From contig JAEYMI010000103.1 in the NCBI GenBank assembly GCA_023461275.1, positions 44,621 through 108,620 on the forward strand: a DNA stretch of 64,000 nt. The letters run 5' to 3'. Shown piece after piece: positions 33,765 to 41,839 of the stretch. Position numbers and translations under genes: made by a program. The notes under the pieces are model-generated. The model had not been told where the DNA came from. It saw only the letters and a program-made list of their open reading frames with translations, and made no database searches. Each line of letters opens with the position of its first letter. Position 1 is the stretch's first letter. This DNA is from Actinomycetes bacterium. Lineage in GTDB: Bacteria; Actinomycetota; Actinomycetes; Mycobacteriales; Mycobacteriaceae.

Positions 33765-35660
33765 ATGACCACCTTCATCTCAGACGCCGATCTTGCTCGT
33801 CGGACCGCACCGCGCACACCGCCACGGACTTCGATCGCCACCGTCTGTCTTTCCGGAACCCTCGCAGACAAACTCGACGCGATCGCGGCAGCCGGATTCG
33901 CCGGCATCGAGGTCTTCGAGCCCGATCTCGTGGCCTCACCGCTCCGACCGGCCGACGTGGCAGCCGCTGCCGCCGAGCGCGGCCTGAGTATCGATCTGTA
34001 TCAGCCGTTCCGCGACCTCGACAGCACCGACCCGATACGCTTCGCGCGCAACCTCACTCGGCTGAGTCGCAAGTTCGACGTGATGGATGAGCTCGGTTGC
34101 GACCTGCTGCTGGTGTGCAGCTCACCGTCGGACGATGCGGTGGCCGATCGTGATCTGCTCGCCGAACAACTGGGCACGGCAGCGGAATTGGCGGCCACCC
34201 GCGGCAAGCGGCTGGCCTACGAGGCACTCGCGTGGGGGCGCCACATCAACGACTTCCGTGATGCGGCCGCCGTCGTTTCCCAGGTGAGCCATCCCGCGTT
34301 GGGGACCTGCCTGGACAGCTTCCACATCCTGTCGCGCGGACTCGACCCCGAGCCCATCGCCGATCTCGACGGCGACTCGATCTTCTTCCTGCAACTCGCC
34401 GACGCGCCGGCCATGGCGATGGACGTACTGCAGTGGAGCCGGCACTATCGGTGCCTGCCCGGGCAGGGCAACTTCGACCTCACTCGCTTCATGCGTGCCG
34501 TCGAAGCCTCCGGGTATACCGGACCGTGGTCGCTGGAGGTGTTCAGCGACGTGTTCCGCCACGCCGACGCCGACGCGACAGCGCGTGATGCGCACCGGTC
34601 ACTGCGCTTCGTGGCCGACAACGTCGACGGTTCGTCGGAGGAGATCACCGCCGGCGACGTGGTGTCGGTGCGCGTGGCGGCCGGCCCCGAGATGGCACCC
34701 GAGGTGGGGAACCTGTTGTCGCAGATCGGTTTCGACCTGCAGGGGGTGGACAGCTCCACCGGCCTGCGTCTGTATCGGGACGCCGACATCGCCGTGGTCG
34801 TCGACGCCACCGTCGGCACGGTGTGGACCGCTCCCGGCAGTGAGGTCGCCACGATCGCGCAGATCGGCTTGCGCAGTGCCGATCCCGAGGCATGGGCGCG
34901 ACGCGCAGAAGCCTTCGACGTGCCGGTGGTGTCGGTCGCCGCGCCCGGCGCCGGAGGTGCGGCGTCGACAGCGCAGGTTGTTCGCCTCGATGTCACCGAC
35001 CTGCTGTCCGTCGACCTGCGGGCCCCGATGTCGGAGGCGAGTTGGCGCACCCATTTCGACTTGGTTCCGCGGTCGGGTGCTGCGTCGTCATCGCTGTTCG
35101 ACGGCGTCGACCACATCGGCATCGGCGTCGGTCCGGCCGACTGGGAGGCCGCGATGCTGCTGTTGCGTTCGGTATTCGGCATGGTCGTCGACGAAGGGCT
35201 CGACGTCCCGGATGCCGTGGGCACCATGCGAAGTCAGGCTCTCACGGTGACCACCGACACCGGGAACACGATGCGGATCGTTGCGTCGATGCTGCCGGAT
35301 CGTCTCGAGGGTCGCGGTCCGCTGCGCCGACGCGGCGGCCTCACCCACGCGGCCTTCGGCTGCACAGACATCTTCGCCACCGCGGCTGCTTGCCGGGAGC
35401 GAGGCCTGGTGCCGCTGTCGATCCCGGACAACTACTACGATGACCTCGCCGCCCGATACGACCTCGCCGAGGAGATGATCGAACGGATGCGAGCCGACAA
35501 CATCCTCTACGACGCCGACGGTGCCGGTGGTGAATTCCTGCACTTCTTCACGCCAACCGTCGGCGACGATCTGTTCTTCGAAATCGTCTGTCGCTCCGGC
35601 GGTTATCGCGGCTATGGCGAGGCGAACTCCGCGGTCCGGGTGGCCGCGGCGCTTGCCTGA
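33765..35660 (+). CDS. qsuB: 3-Dehydroshikimate dehydratase, two-domain QsuB type
   Basis: 631 residues. Residues 20-290 are a sugar-phosphate isomerase-like TIM barrel (IATVCLSGTLADKLDAIAAA, YEALAWGRHINDF, PWSLEVFSDVFR) carrying the dehydratase activity in QsuB. Residues 310-631 are two VOC/4-hydroxyphenylpyruvate dioxygenase-like modules (GVDHIGIGVGPADWEAAML, GGLTHAAFGCTDIF, FLHFFTPTVGDDLFFEIVCR). Length matches Corynebacterium QsuB. Product: protocatechuate from dehydroshikimate. It converges on pcaF with only 4 bp between the stops. Confidence 0.88.
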   Translation: MTTFISDADLARRTAPRTPPRTSIATVCLSGTLADKLDAIAAAGFAGIEVFEPDLVASPLRPADVAAAAAERGLSIDLYQPFRDLDSTDPIRFARNLTRLSRKFDVMDELGCDLLLVCSSPSDDAVADRDLLAEQLGTAAELAATRGKRLAYEALAWGRHINDFRDAAAVVSQVSHPALGTCLDSFHILSRGLDPEPIADLDGDSIFFLQLADAPAMAMDVLQWSRHYRCLPGQGNFDLTRFMRAVEASGYTGPWSLEVFSDVFRHADADATARDAHRSLRFVADNVDGSSEEITAGDVVSVRVAAGPEMAPEVGNLLSQIGFDLQGVDSSTGLRLYRDADIAVVVDATVGTVWTAPGSEVATIAQIGLRSADPEAWARRAEAFDVPVVSVAAPGAGGAASTAQVVRLDVTDLLSVDLRAPMSEASWRTHFDLVPRSGAASSSLFDGVDHIGIGVGPADWEAAMLLLRSVFGMVVDEGLDVPDAVGTMRSQALTVTTDTGNTMRIVASMLPDRLEGRGPLRRRGGLTHAAFGCTDIFATAAACRERGLVPLSIPDNYYDDLAARYDLAEEMIERMRADNILYDADGAGGEFLHFFTPTVGDDLFFEIVCRSGGYRGYGEANSAVRVAAALA

Positions 35661-35664
35661 ATGC

Positions 35665-36873
35665 TCAGACGCGCTCGAACACTGCGGCCAAGCCCTGGCC
35701 GCCGCCGATGCACATCGTCTCCAGCGCCCACGCGCCCTCGCCGCGGACCAACTCGTTGAGCATCGTCGCCGCGATCCGCGCGCCCGTCGCGCCCACCGGG
35801 TGGCCGAGCGAGATCCCCGAACCGTTGGGGTTGAGGCGCTCATCGTCGGCGTCGATCTTCCACTCGGCGAGCACCGCGAGCACCTGGGCGGCGAACGCCT
35901 CGTTGAGTTCGATGAGGTCCATGTCGTCGAGTGTTTTACCGATGCGTCCCAAGGCTTTTGCGGTGGCCGGCACCGGTCCGATGCCCATGGTGCGCGGCGC
36001 GACCCCGGCAACCGCCCACGACCGCAGCGCGGCCAGCGGCGTCAGGCCCAGTGAGCGAGCGGTCGCCGCGGTGGTGACGATGCAGGCGGCGGCACCGTCG
36101 TTCTGGCCGCTCGCGTTGCCCGCGGTGACGGTGGACTCCGGATCGATCTTGGCGCGGATCGCCTTGAGCCCGGCGAGTGATTCCATCGAGGTGTCGGCGC
36201 GCGGATGTTCATCGGTGTCGACGACGAGCGGCTCACCGCGGCGCTGAGGGACACTCACCGCCACCATCTCGGCGTCGAAGCGGCCGTCCTTCTGGGCGGC
36301 CACGGCACGCTGATGTGATTGCACGGCAAGCGCATCCTGGGCTTCGCGGGTGATGCCATACTCGCTGCGCAGATTCTCGGCGGTCTCGATCATCCCGCCC
36401 GGCACCGGAAAGTTCTTGCCGCCGGCGGTGACTCGACCACGCGCCAGGCGGTCCTCCAGCGCGAGCGACGGAGTCTTGACGCCCCAGCGCATGCGGTCGG
36501 TGTAGAACTCGGTGTTGCTCATCGACTCCGCGCCGCCGGCGATGATGAGGTCGGCGCCGCCGGACGCGACCATCGTCGACGCCAGAATGATGGCTTGCAA
36601 GCCGGATCCGCAGCGTCGGTCGACCTGCATGCCGGGGACGTCGATGCCGAGCCCGGCGTCGAGGGCGGCAATGCGCCCCAGGGCGGGAGCCTCGGCGTTG
36701 GGCGACGCCTGACCGAGGATGACGTCATCGATGCGCGCCGGGTCCAGGTCGGTGCGCGTGACGAGTTCGGCGATGACAGTGGTCGCGAGCTCGGCCACCG
36801 AGACATCACGCAGCGCTCCGCCGAAGCGGCCGACCGGGGTTCGCAGCGGGGAACAGATGACGACGTCGTTCAT
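35665..36873 (-). CDS. pcaF: Beta-ketoadipyl-CoA thiolase
   Basis: 402 residues. Catalytic Cys88 in DRRCGSGLQ, His358 in GHPVGATG and Cys388 in MCIGGGQG are all present. It cleaves beta-ketoadipyl-CoA to succinyl-CoA and acetyl-CoA, the last step of the pathway. Assignment as PcaF rather than a general thiolase rests on its position in the pca operon. AAAGGAAA precedes the ATG. Confidence 0.88.
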   Translation of the reverse strand: MNDVVICSPLRTPVGRFGGALRDVSVAELATTVIAELVTRTDLDPARIDDVILGQASPNAEAPALGRIAALDAGLGIDVPGMQVDRRCGSGLQAIILASTMVASGGADLIIAGGAESMSNTEFYTDRMRWGVKTPSLALEDRLARGRVTAGGKNFPVPGGMIETAENLRSEYGITREAQDALAVQSHQRAVAAQKDGRFDAEMVAVSVPQRRGEPLVVDTDEHPRADTSMESLAGLKAIRAKIDPESTVTAGNASGQNDGAAACIVTTAATARSLGLTPLAALRSWAVAGVAPRTMGIGPVPATAKALGRIGKTLDDMDLIELNEAFAAQVLAVLAEWKIDADDERLNPNGSGISLGHPVGATGARIAATMLNELVRGEGAWALETMCIGGGQGLAAVFERV

Positions 36874-36885
36874 GGGGTTTCCTTT

Positions 36886-36915
36886 CGAATGTGTGGGCGA
36901 CGAATGTGTGGGCGA
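36886..36915. repeat. 15-bp direct duplication
   Basis: CGAATGTGTGGGCGA occurs twice in tandem (36886-36900, 36901-36915) in the 43-bp gap between pcaF and pcaR. The second copy ends one base before the pcaR stop codon. Confidence 0.9.
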
Positions 36916-36916
36916 C

Positions 36917-37693
36917 TCAGGCCATTCGGGCCAGGTCGTCGGAGATGGCTTGTGCGCAGGCGAGTAGCGGACCGACCAGCGTCGTGCGGATCTCGTCGAC
37001 GCTGTGCCGGCCGGCCTGGGTCGACAGGTTCACCGCGGCGACCACGGTGCCGTTGCGATCGCGGATCGGGGCCGCCAGGGACCGAAGTCCGGCCTCGAGT
37101 TCCTGATCGACGAGGGCGTACCCGTTGCGGCGCACCGATTCCAGCTCGAGCCGAAGCGCGTCCGCCGACGCCAGCGTGTGCGATGTCAGCGTGGGCAGGG
37201 GATGGTCGGCCAGGAAGCGAGTCAGGTCGGCCGGCGACTGATCGGCGAGGATGGCGCGGCCCATCGACGTCACGGTTGCCGGGAATCGGGTGCCGATGGT
37301 GATCGAGACAGCCATGATGCGACGGACGGGAACGCGTGCGACATAGACGATGTCGCCGCCATCGAGAATCGACACCGAGCTCGATTCGTGGACCGCTGCG
37401 GAGAGTTCTTCGAGGTGTGGTCCGGCGATCTCGGGCAGCGAGAGGCTGGACAGGTAGCTGTAACCGAGATCGAGGACCGCGGGGGTCAACCAGAACAGCG
37501 AACCGTCGGTGCGTACGTAGCCCAACTCGTTGAGCGTCAACAGGAATCGTCGCGCGGTGGCCCGGGTGAGTCCGGTGGCCTTGGCGACGTCGGTGAGGGT
37601 TTGCCGGGGCCGCTCGGCGTCGAAGGCCCGGATCACCGAGAGGCCACGTGCCAGCGACTGCACGTAGTCGGTGGACGTCTCGGTGCTGGTCAT
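36917..37693 (-). CDS. pcaR: IclR-family regulator PcaR
   Basis: 258 residues. The N-terminal winged helix (LARGLSVIRAFDAERPRQTL, TGLTRATARRFLLTLNELGY) and the IclR effector domain (PVRRIMAVSITIGTRFPATV, LVDQELEAGLRSLAAPIRD) are complete. PcaR/PobR members respond to beta-ketoadipate or related acids. It overlaps the pcaL start-stop by 4 nt (ATGA), so it is part of the catabolic operon and probably autoregulated. Likely sites: 33663-33677 and 40332-40354. Confidence 0.88.
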   Translation of the reverse strand: MTSTETSTDYVQSLARGLSVIRAFDAERPRQTLTDVAKATGLTRATARRFLLTLNELGYVRTDGSLFWLTPAVLDLGYSYLSSLSLPEIAGPHLEELSAAVHESSSVSILDGGDIVYVARVPVRRIMAVSITIGTRFPATVTSMGRAILADQSPADLTRFLADHPLPTLTSHTLASADALRLELESVRRNGYALVDQELEAGLRSLAAPIRDRNGTVVAAVNLSTQAGRHSVDEIRTTLVGPLLACAQAISDDLARMA

Positions 37694-38835
37694 CGGGACT
37701 CCTCTACGACGGCCGACAGCATTCGAAAGCCGTTGTTGCTGTTCGGGACCCCCGCGTAGATGGCGGTGTGCAGGAGTACCTCGGCCAGTGTCTGCGCCGG
37801 CACATCTGCTCGTAGTGCGGCACGCAGGTGCATGTCGAGCTCCTCGTGATTGCCGGTGCCGGTGAGCACCGCGATCGTCAGCAGACGTCGGGTGGTGTGG
37901 TCGAGTCCCGGCCGATCCCAGACATCGCCCCAGGCGGTGCGGGTGATGAAGTCCTGAAAGACCTCGGTCACCGGCGTCGTGTTGGCCTCGGCACGATCGA
38001 CGTGCACATCGCCGAGAACCGCACGCCGGTTTCTCATGCCGCGGTCGAACGCGGCAACACGCTCTCCGGTGAGCGTGAGGTGTTCGACGATCAGCGCGCT
38101 CGCGCGTCCGGCTTGTTCGTAGGTGGCCAGATGTGCTCCGGGCGAGACGATCTCGAGCCTCGATCCGACGATGCCGTCGGCGAGTTCGGTGATCGTGGCG
38201 ACCGACACCGCGGGGTCCTCGGTACCGCCGATGACCAGTGTCGGCGCAACGATGCGTCCCAGTTCGGCGCGAGAGTCCCAGCGGGACAAAGCTTCACAGC
38301 ACGCGGCGTACCCCTCGTCCGGGGTGGAGGCGACGAGCTCGACCATCCGCGCGACCAGCCCGGGATCCCGCTGCGCAAGCGCATCGGTGAACCAGCGTCC
38401 GACGACGGCGTCGGCGATGGCCGACGTACCCTGTTGCCGGACCGTAGCGGCCCGCTCCAGCCACGGGCCGGATTCACCGAATCGTGCTGCGGTGCAACAA
38501 AGAACGAGACGATCTACGCGGCCCGGCGCGCTGATCGCGACCTGTTGGGCGATCGCGCCGCCGAGCGAGAGACCGACGAGGTGCGCGCGGTCGATTCCCA
38601 GCGAGTCGAGCAGGGCCTGCACATCGCCGGCCAGGTCGGCGACCGTGTAGGGGCCGGGCGGGACCGGGGACGCGCCGTGTCCACGGGTGTCGACGGCGAT
38701 GACGTCGAACCGCGAATCCAGTGCGGCGACCTGCGGCTCCCACATCGACCGGTCCGACCCCAGTGATCCGAGCAGGACCACCTTCTCGGCGTCGGGCGGT
38801 CCGGATCGGCGGTAGGCCAGATCAACGCTGGGCAT
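37690..38835 (-). CDS. pcaL: PcaL: beta-ketoadipate enol-lactonase / 4-carboxymuconolactone decarboxylase fusion
   Basis: 381 residues from ATG 38835 (GAGGGAGC upstream, inside pcaB). Residues 1-255 are an alpha/beta hydrolase with nucleophile GLSLGG, Asp in GTEDPAVS and His in GAHLATYE (PcaD). Residues 270-381 are a carboxymuconolactone decarboxylase domain (PcaC). The fused order PcaD-PcaC is typical of Rhodococcus-type actinobacteria. It overlaps the end of pcaB by 14 nt. Confidence 0.92.
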   Translation of the reverse strand: MPSVDLAYRRSGPPDAEKVVLLGSLGSDRSMWEPQVAALDSRFDVIAVDTRGHGASPVPPGPYTVADLAGDVQALLDSLGIDRAHLVGLSLGGAIAQQVAISAPGRVDRLVLCCTAARFGESGPWLERAATVRQQGTSAIADAVVGRWFTDALAQRDPGLVARMVELVASTPDEGYAACCEALSRWDSRAELGRIVAPTLVIGGTEDPAVSVATITELADGIVGSRLEIVSPGAHLATYEQAGRASALIVEHLTLTGERVAAFDRGMRNRRAVLGDVHVDRAEANTTPVTEVFQDFITRTAWGDVWDRPGLDHTTRRLLTIAVLTGTGNHEELDMHLRAALRADVPAQTLAEVLLHTAIYAGVPNSNNGFRMLSAVVEESR

Positions 38836-40213
38836 GAGAAGCTCCCTCGGATTCGGATTCGGATTCGGATTCGGATTCGGATTCGGAGTCAGGGGCGTCG
38901 GTGGTGTCGAGGAGGGCATCGACCGCGGCGACGCCCCGCTCGGCGAAGTCGGCGGCGTGGCCGGTGTAGCCCGTCGGGTCGAGTAGCTCGGCGAGCGTCG
39001 CTGGGGACAGATGCGCGGTGATGGCCGGGTCCTCGTCGAGGCGCCGGTGGTGGCGGGCGGCGTCGGTGACGATCGCTCGGGCGTCGTCGACGTGATCGCG
39101 CAGTGCTACGGTGACGCGTTCGGCCAGCAGCATGCCGCCGGTGAGGTCGAGGTTGGCGCGCATCGCGTCGGTATGAATCTGCAAGCCGCACAGGCTGTCC
39201 CGGAGGCGTGCGGCAGCCGCACCGGAGGTGGTCAGTAGTTCGGTGACGGCCTGCCACTGCGCATGCCACGGGCCCGCTGCCCGGGCCGACTCGTGGTCGG
39301 CAGTGGAGATCACCACGGTGATCGGGCCGAGTGCCCGTCGCGCGTTGGCGCGGGCGGTGATCGCGGCGATCGGATTCTGCTTGTGCGGCATGGCCGATGA
39401 GCCGCCGGACGCCCCTTCGGACACCTCGCCCACCTCGGTTGCCGCCATCGCCACGATGTCGGTGGCGGCCTTCTCCGTGGCGTTGGCGACTTCGCCGACA
39501 GCTCCGGCCAGTCGCGTCAGGGGGAGTCGGTGCGTGTGCCAGCCGATGGTGGACAGGGGTAGGCCGAGTTCGTCGGCGAGGGCGTCGGCCATCCGCAGTC
39601 CGGCCGGGTGGACCGCGGCGAGAGTGCCTGCCGCACCTCCGAATTGGACGGGTAGCGCGGTGATCGACGTCATCAGATCGCGGCGTGCAGTGGCCAGATC
39701 GAGTGCCCATCCGGCGGCGAGGGCGCCGAACGTGGTCGGTAGCGCTTGCTGCCCGAGGGTGCGGGCCACCATCACGGTGTCTCGATGCGCGACGGCGAGA
39801 TCGCGGGCCGCGCGGGCGGCGTCGGCCAGGATGTCCAGCACCTCGTCGCCGGCGCGGCGCACCAGCAGCACCATCGCGGTATCGAGAACGTCCTGGCTCG
39901 TCGCGCCGGGATGCACCGACGATCGCTGTGCGCCCCGGGCGTGCGCCGCATCGCGCAGCAGTGTCACCAGTGGAATGACCGGATTGCCGCCGGCCACCGA
40001 CGCGGCGCCGAGATCTGCCGGATCGATGCTGAGATCAGCTGCCGCAGCAGCGATTCGGGCCGGGTCGTCGCGAGGGATCACACCGACACGGGCGGCTGCG
40101 ACAGACAATGCCACTTCTACCTCGAGCATCGCGTTGACCCATGCGGCGTCGTCGCATGCGCGGCTAACCGTGTCGGCGCCGAAGAGGGGATCGAAGAGCG
40201 GTGAACCGGTCAT
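38822..40213 (-). CDS. pcaB: 3-Carboxy-cis,cis-muconate cycloisomerase
   Basis: 463 residues from ATG 40213, chosen by homology (MTGSPLFDPLFG); the open frame continues to 40288. It belongs to the fumarase/aspartase superfamily, with signature GGSSAMPHKQNP and HPGATSQDVLDTAM. It lactonises carboxymuconate. The C-terminus carries an unusual (Ser-Glu)n tract coded by a hexanucleotide microsatellite before the final GASHAQR. First gene of pcaB-pcaL-pcaR-pcaF. Confidence 0.92.
   Translation of the reverse strand: MTGSPLFDPLFGADTVSRACDDAAWVNAMLEVEVALSVAAARVGVIPRDDPARIAAAAADLSIDPADLGAASVAGGNPVIPLVTLLRDAAHARGAQRSSVHPGATSQDVLDTAMVLLVRRAGDEVLDILADAARAARDLAVAHRDTVMVARTLGQQALPTTFGALAAGWALDLATARRDLMTSITALPVQFGGAAGTLAAVHPAGLRMADALADELGLPLSTIGWHTHRLPLTRLAGAVGEVANATEKAATDIVAMAATEVGEVSEGASGGSSAMPHKQNPIAAITARANARRALGPITVVISTADHESARAAGPWHAQWQAVTELLTTSGAAAARLRDSLCGLQIHTDAMRANLDLTGGMLLAERVTVALRDHVDDARAIVTDAARHHRRLDEDPAITAHLSPATLAELLDPTGYTGHAADFAERGVAAVDALLDTTDAPDSESESESESESESEGASHAQR
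38849..38890. repeat. GGATTC hexanucleotide microsatellite
   Basis: Six perfect GGATTC units (38849-38884) plus one imperfect (GGAGTC) lie inside the 3' end of pcaB, where they encode a Ser-Glu run. The 6-bp period keeps the frame, so slippage would change only the length of the acidic tail. It also lies 14-56 bp upstream of the pcaL start, beside its ribosome binding site. Confidence 0.95.
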
Positions 40214-40331
40214 GACCTCACAGATCTCGAGTAGGTGTTCGCTTGCAGTGTTCGCTGAGTGCACATGCGAACGCGATGCGAACGACATTACGGCGTTTGC
40301 GGTGAGCCAGGCAACACTCTGGCGCAGAATT

Positions 40332-40354
40332 GTTCAAAATACGAACACTGTTCA
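40332..40354. promoter_or_regulatory. IclR/PcaR-type operator before pcaI
   Basis: GTTCA-AAATA-CGAAC (40332-40346) is an inverted pair with the same 5-5-5 layout as the site at 33663. A further direct half-site GTTCA lies at 40350-40354. Three half-sites (two inverted, one direct) match the published arrangement of PcaU-type operators. It lies in the divergent pcaB/pcaI promoter, 31 bp before the pcaI ATG. Confidence 0.6.
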
Positions 40355-40384
40355 ACATGCGCACGTCCATGGTATCGTCGGCGC

Positions 40385-41164
40385 ATGGACAAAACCGTGA
40401 GCTCCGCCACAGATGCGGTGATCGACGTCGCCGACGGATCGAGCGTGGCTGTGGGCGGCTTCGGTCTGGTGGGTATCCCCGAAGCGCTCATCAACGCACT
40501 GCTCGAACAGGGCGCGACGAACCTGGAGATCATCAGTAACAACTGTGGGACAGACGGATTCGGCCTCGGCGTGCTGCTCGAGCATCACCGCATCCGACGG
40601 ACCATCAGCTCGTACGTCGGCTCCAACAAAGAGTTCGCGCGGCAGTATCTGTCCGGCGAACTCGAAGTGGAACTGACCCCGCAGGGAACCCTCGCCGAGA
40701 GGCTGCGGGCCGGGGGCTCGGGTATCGCCGCCTTCTTCACGCCGGCTGGTGTTGGCACCCAGGTCGCCGACGGCGGACTGCCGCTGCGCTACGACGGCGC
40801 CGGCGGCATCGCGCTGGCCAGCCCGCCCAAGGAGACCCGTGAGTTCGACGGCGTGACCTATGTGATGGAACGCGGCATCGTCGCCGACTTCGCGCTGGTG
40901 CACGCGTGGAAGGGCGACCGGCACGGCAACCTCGTGTTCCGGCGCAGTGCACAGAACTTCAACCCCGACGCCGCGGCCGCCGGCCGGATCACCATCGCCC
41001 AGGTCGAGCATCTCGTCGAGCCGGGCGAACTCGACCCGGAATCAGTGCATGTGCCCGGCATCCACGTACAGCGGGTGGTCGAGGTCGGACCGGTCGCGGT
41101 CGGAGTGGAACAACGGACAACGCGCGCGGCCGTCGGGGCCGGCGTCGCAACAGGAGGTGCCTGA
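40385..41164 (+). CDS. pcaI: 3-Oxoadipate CoA-transferase subunit A
   Basis: 259 residues from ATG 40385. Class I CoA-transferase alpha pattern: SSVAVGGFGLVGIPEALI, SNNCGTDGFGLGVLL, RVRAGGSGIAAFFTPAGVGT-like LRAGGSGIAAFFTPAG. With PcaJ it moves CoA from succinyl-CoA to beta-ketoadipate. It is divergent from pcaB; pcaJ follows after one base. Confidence 0.92.
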   Translation: MDKTVSSATDAVIDVADGSSVAVGGFGLVGIPEALINALLEQGATNLEIISNNCGTDGFGLGVLLEHHRIRRTISSYVGSNKEFARQYLSGELEVELTPQGTLAERLRAGGSGIAAFFTPAGVGTQVADGGLPLRYDGAGGIALASPPKETREFDGVTYVMERGIVADFALVHAWKGDRHGNLVFRRSAQNFNPDAAAAGRITIAQVEHLVEPGELDPESVHVPGIHVQRVVEVGPVAVGVEQRTTRAAVGAGVATGGA

Positions 41165-41165
41165 G

Positions 41166-41816
41166 ATGGCGTGGAATCGTGACGAGATGGCCGCCCGCGT
41201 CGCGGCCGAGCTCACCGACGGACAGTACGTCAACCTCGGCATCGGCATGCCGACGCTTGTGCCCAACCACATCCCCGACGACATCTCCGTCGTATTGCAT
41301 TCGGAGAACGGCGTTCTCGGCGTCGGACCCTATCCGACCGAGGATGAACTCGACCCGGAACTGATCAACGCGGGCAAGGAGACCATCACGGTGCTGCCGG
41401 GATCGTCCTTCTTCTCGTCGTCGGCGTCCTTCGGCATGATTCGCGGTGGCAAGGTCGACGTCGCGGTGCTGGGTGCGATGCAGGTCAGTGCCGCAGGCGA
41501 TCTCGCCAACTGGATGATCCCCGGACACATGGTCAAGGGCATGGGCGGTGCGATGGACCTCGTACACGGCGCCCGGCGGGTGATCGTGATGATGGAACAC
41601 CGTTCTCGCTCAGGGCAATCCAAGATCGTCGAGGAGTGTTCGCTGCCGTTGACCGGCGCGCACTGCGTGCAACGCATCGTCACCGACCTCGCGGTCATCG
41701 ACGTCACACCGGCCGGGCTGGTCCTGGTGGAGACCGCACCCGGCGTGAGCGTCGACGAGGTGATTGCCGCCACCGACGCGAAGCTGGCTGTGCCACAACC
41801 GGTTTCAGCGTTCTGA
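41166..41816 (+). CDS. pcaJ: 3-Oxoadipate CoA-transferase subunit B
   Basis: 216 residues from ATG 41166 (AGGAGG 10 nt upstream). The catalytic Glu47 is in HSENGVLG, and GIGMPTLVPNHIP opens the domain. It forms the active CoA-transferase with PcaI. It converges on the hydrolase gene with 23 bp between the stops and no clear terminator. Confidence 0.93.
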   Translation: MAWNRDEMAARVAAELTDGQYVNLGIGMPTLVPNHIPDDISVVLHSENGVLGVGPYPTEDELDPELINAGKETITVLPGSSFFSSSASFGMIRGGKVDVAVLGAMQVSAAGDLANWMIPGHMVKGMGGAMDLVHGARRVIVMMEHRSRSGQSKIVEECSLPLTGAHCVQRIVTDLAVIDVTPAGLVLVETAPGVSVDEVIAATDAKLAVPQPVSAF

Positions 41817-41839
41817 GGTAACCGGTCCCGACGCCGCTG

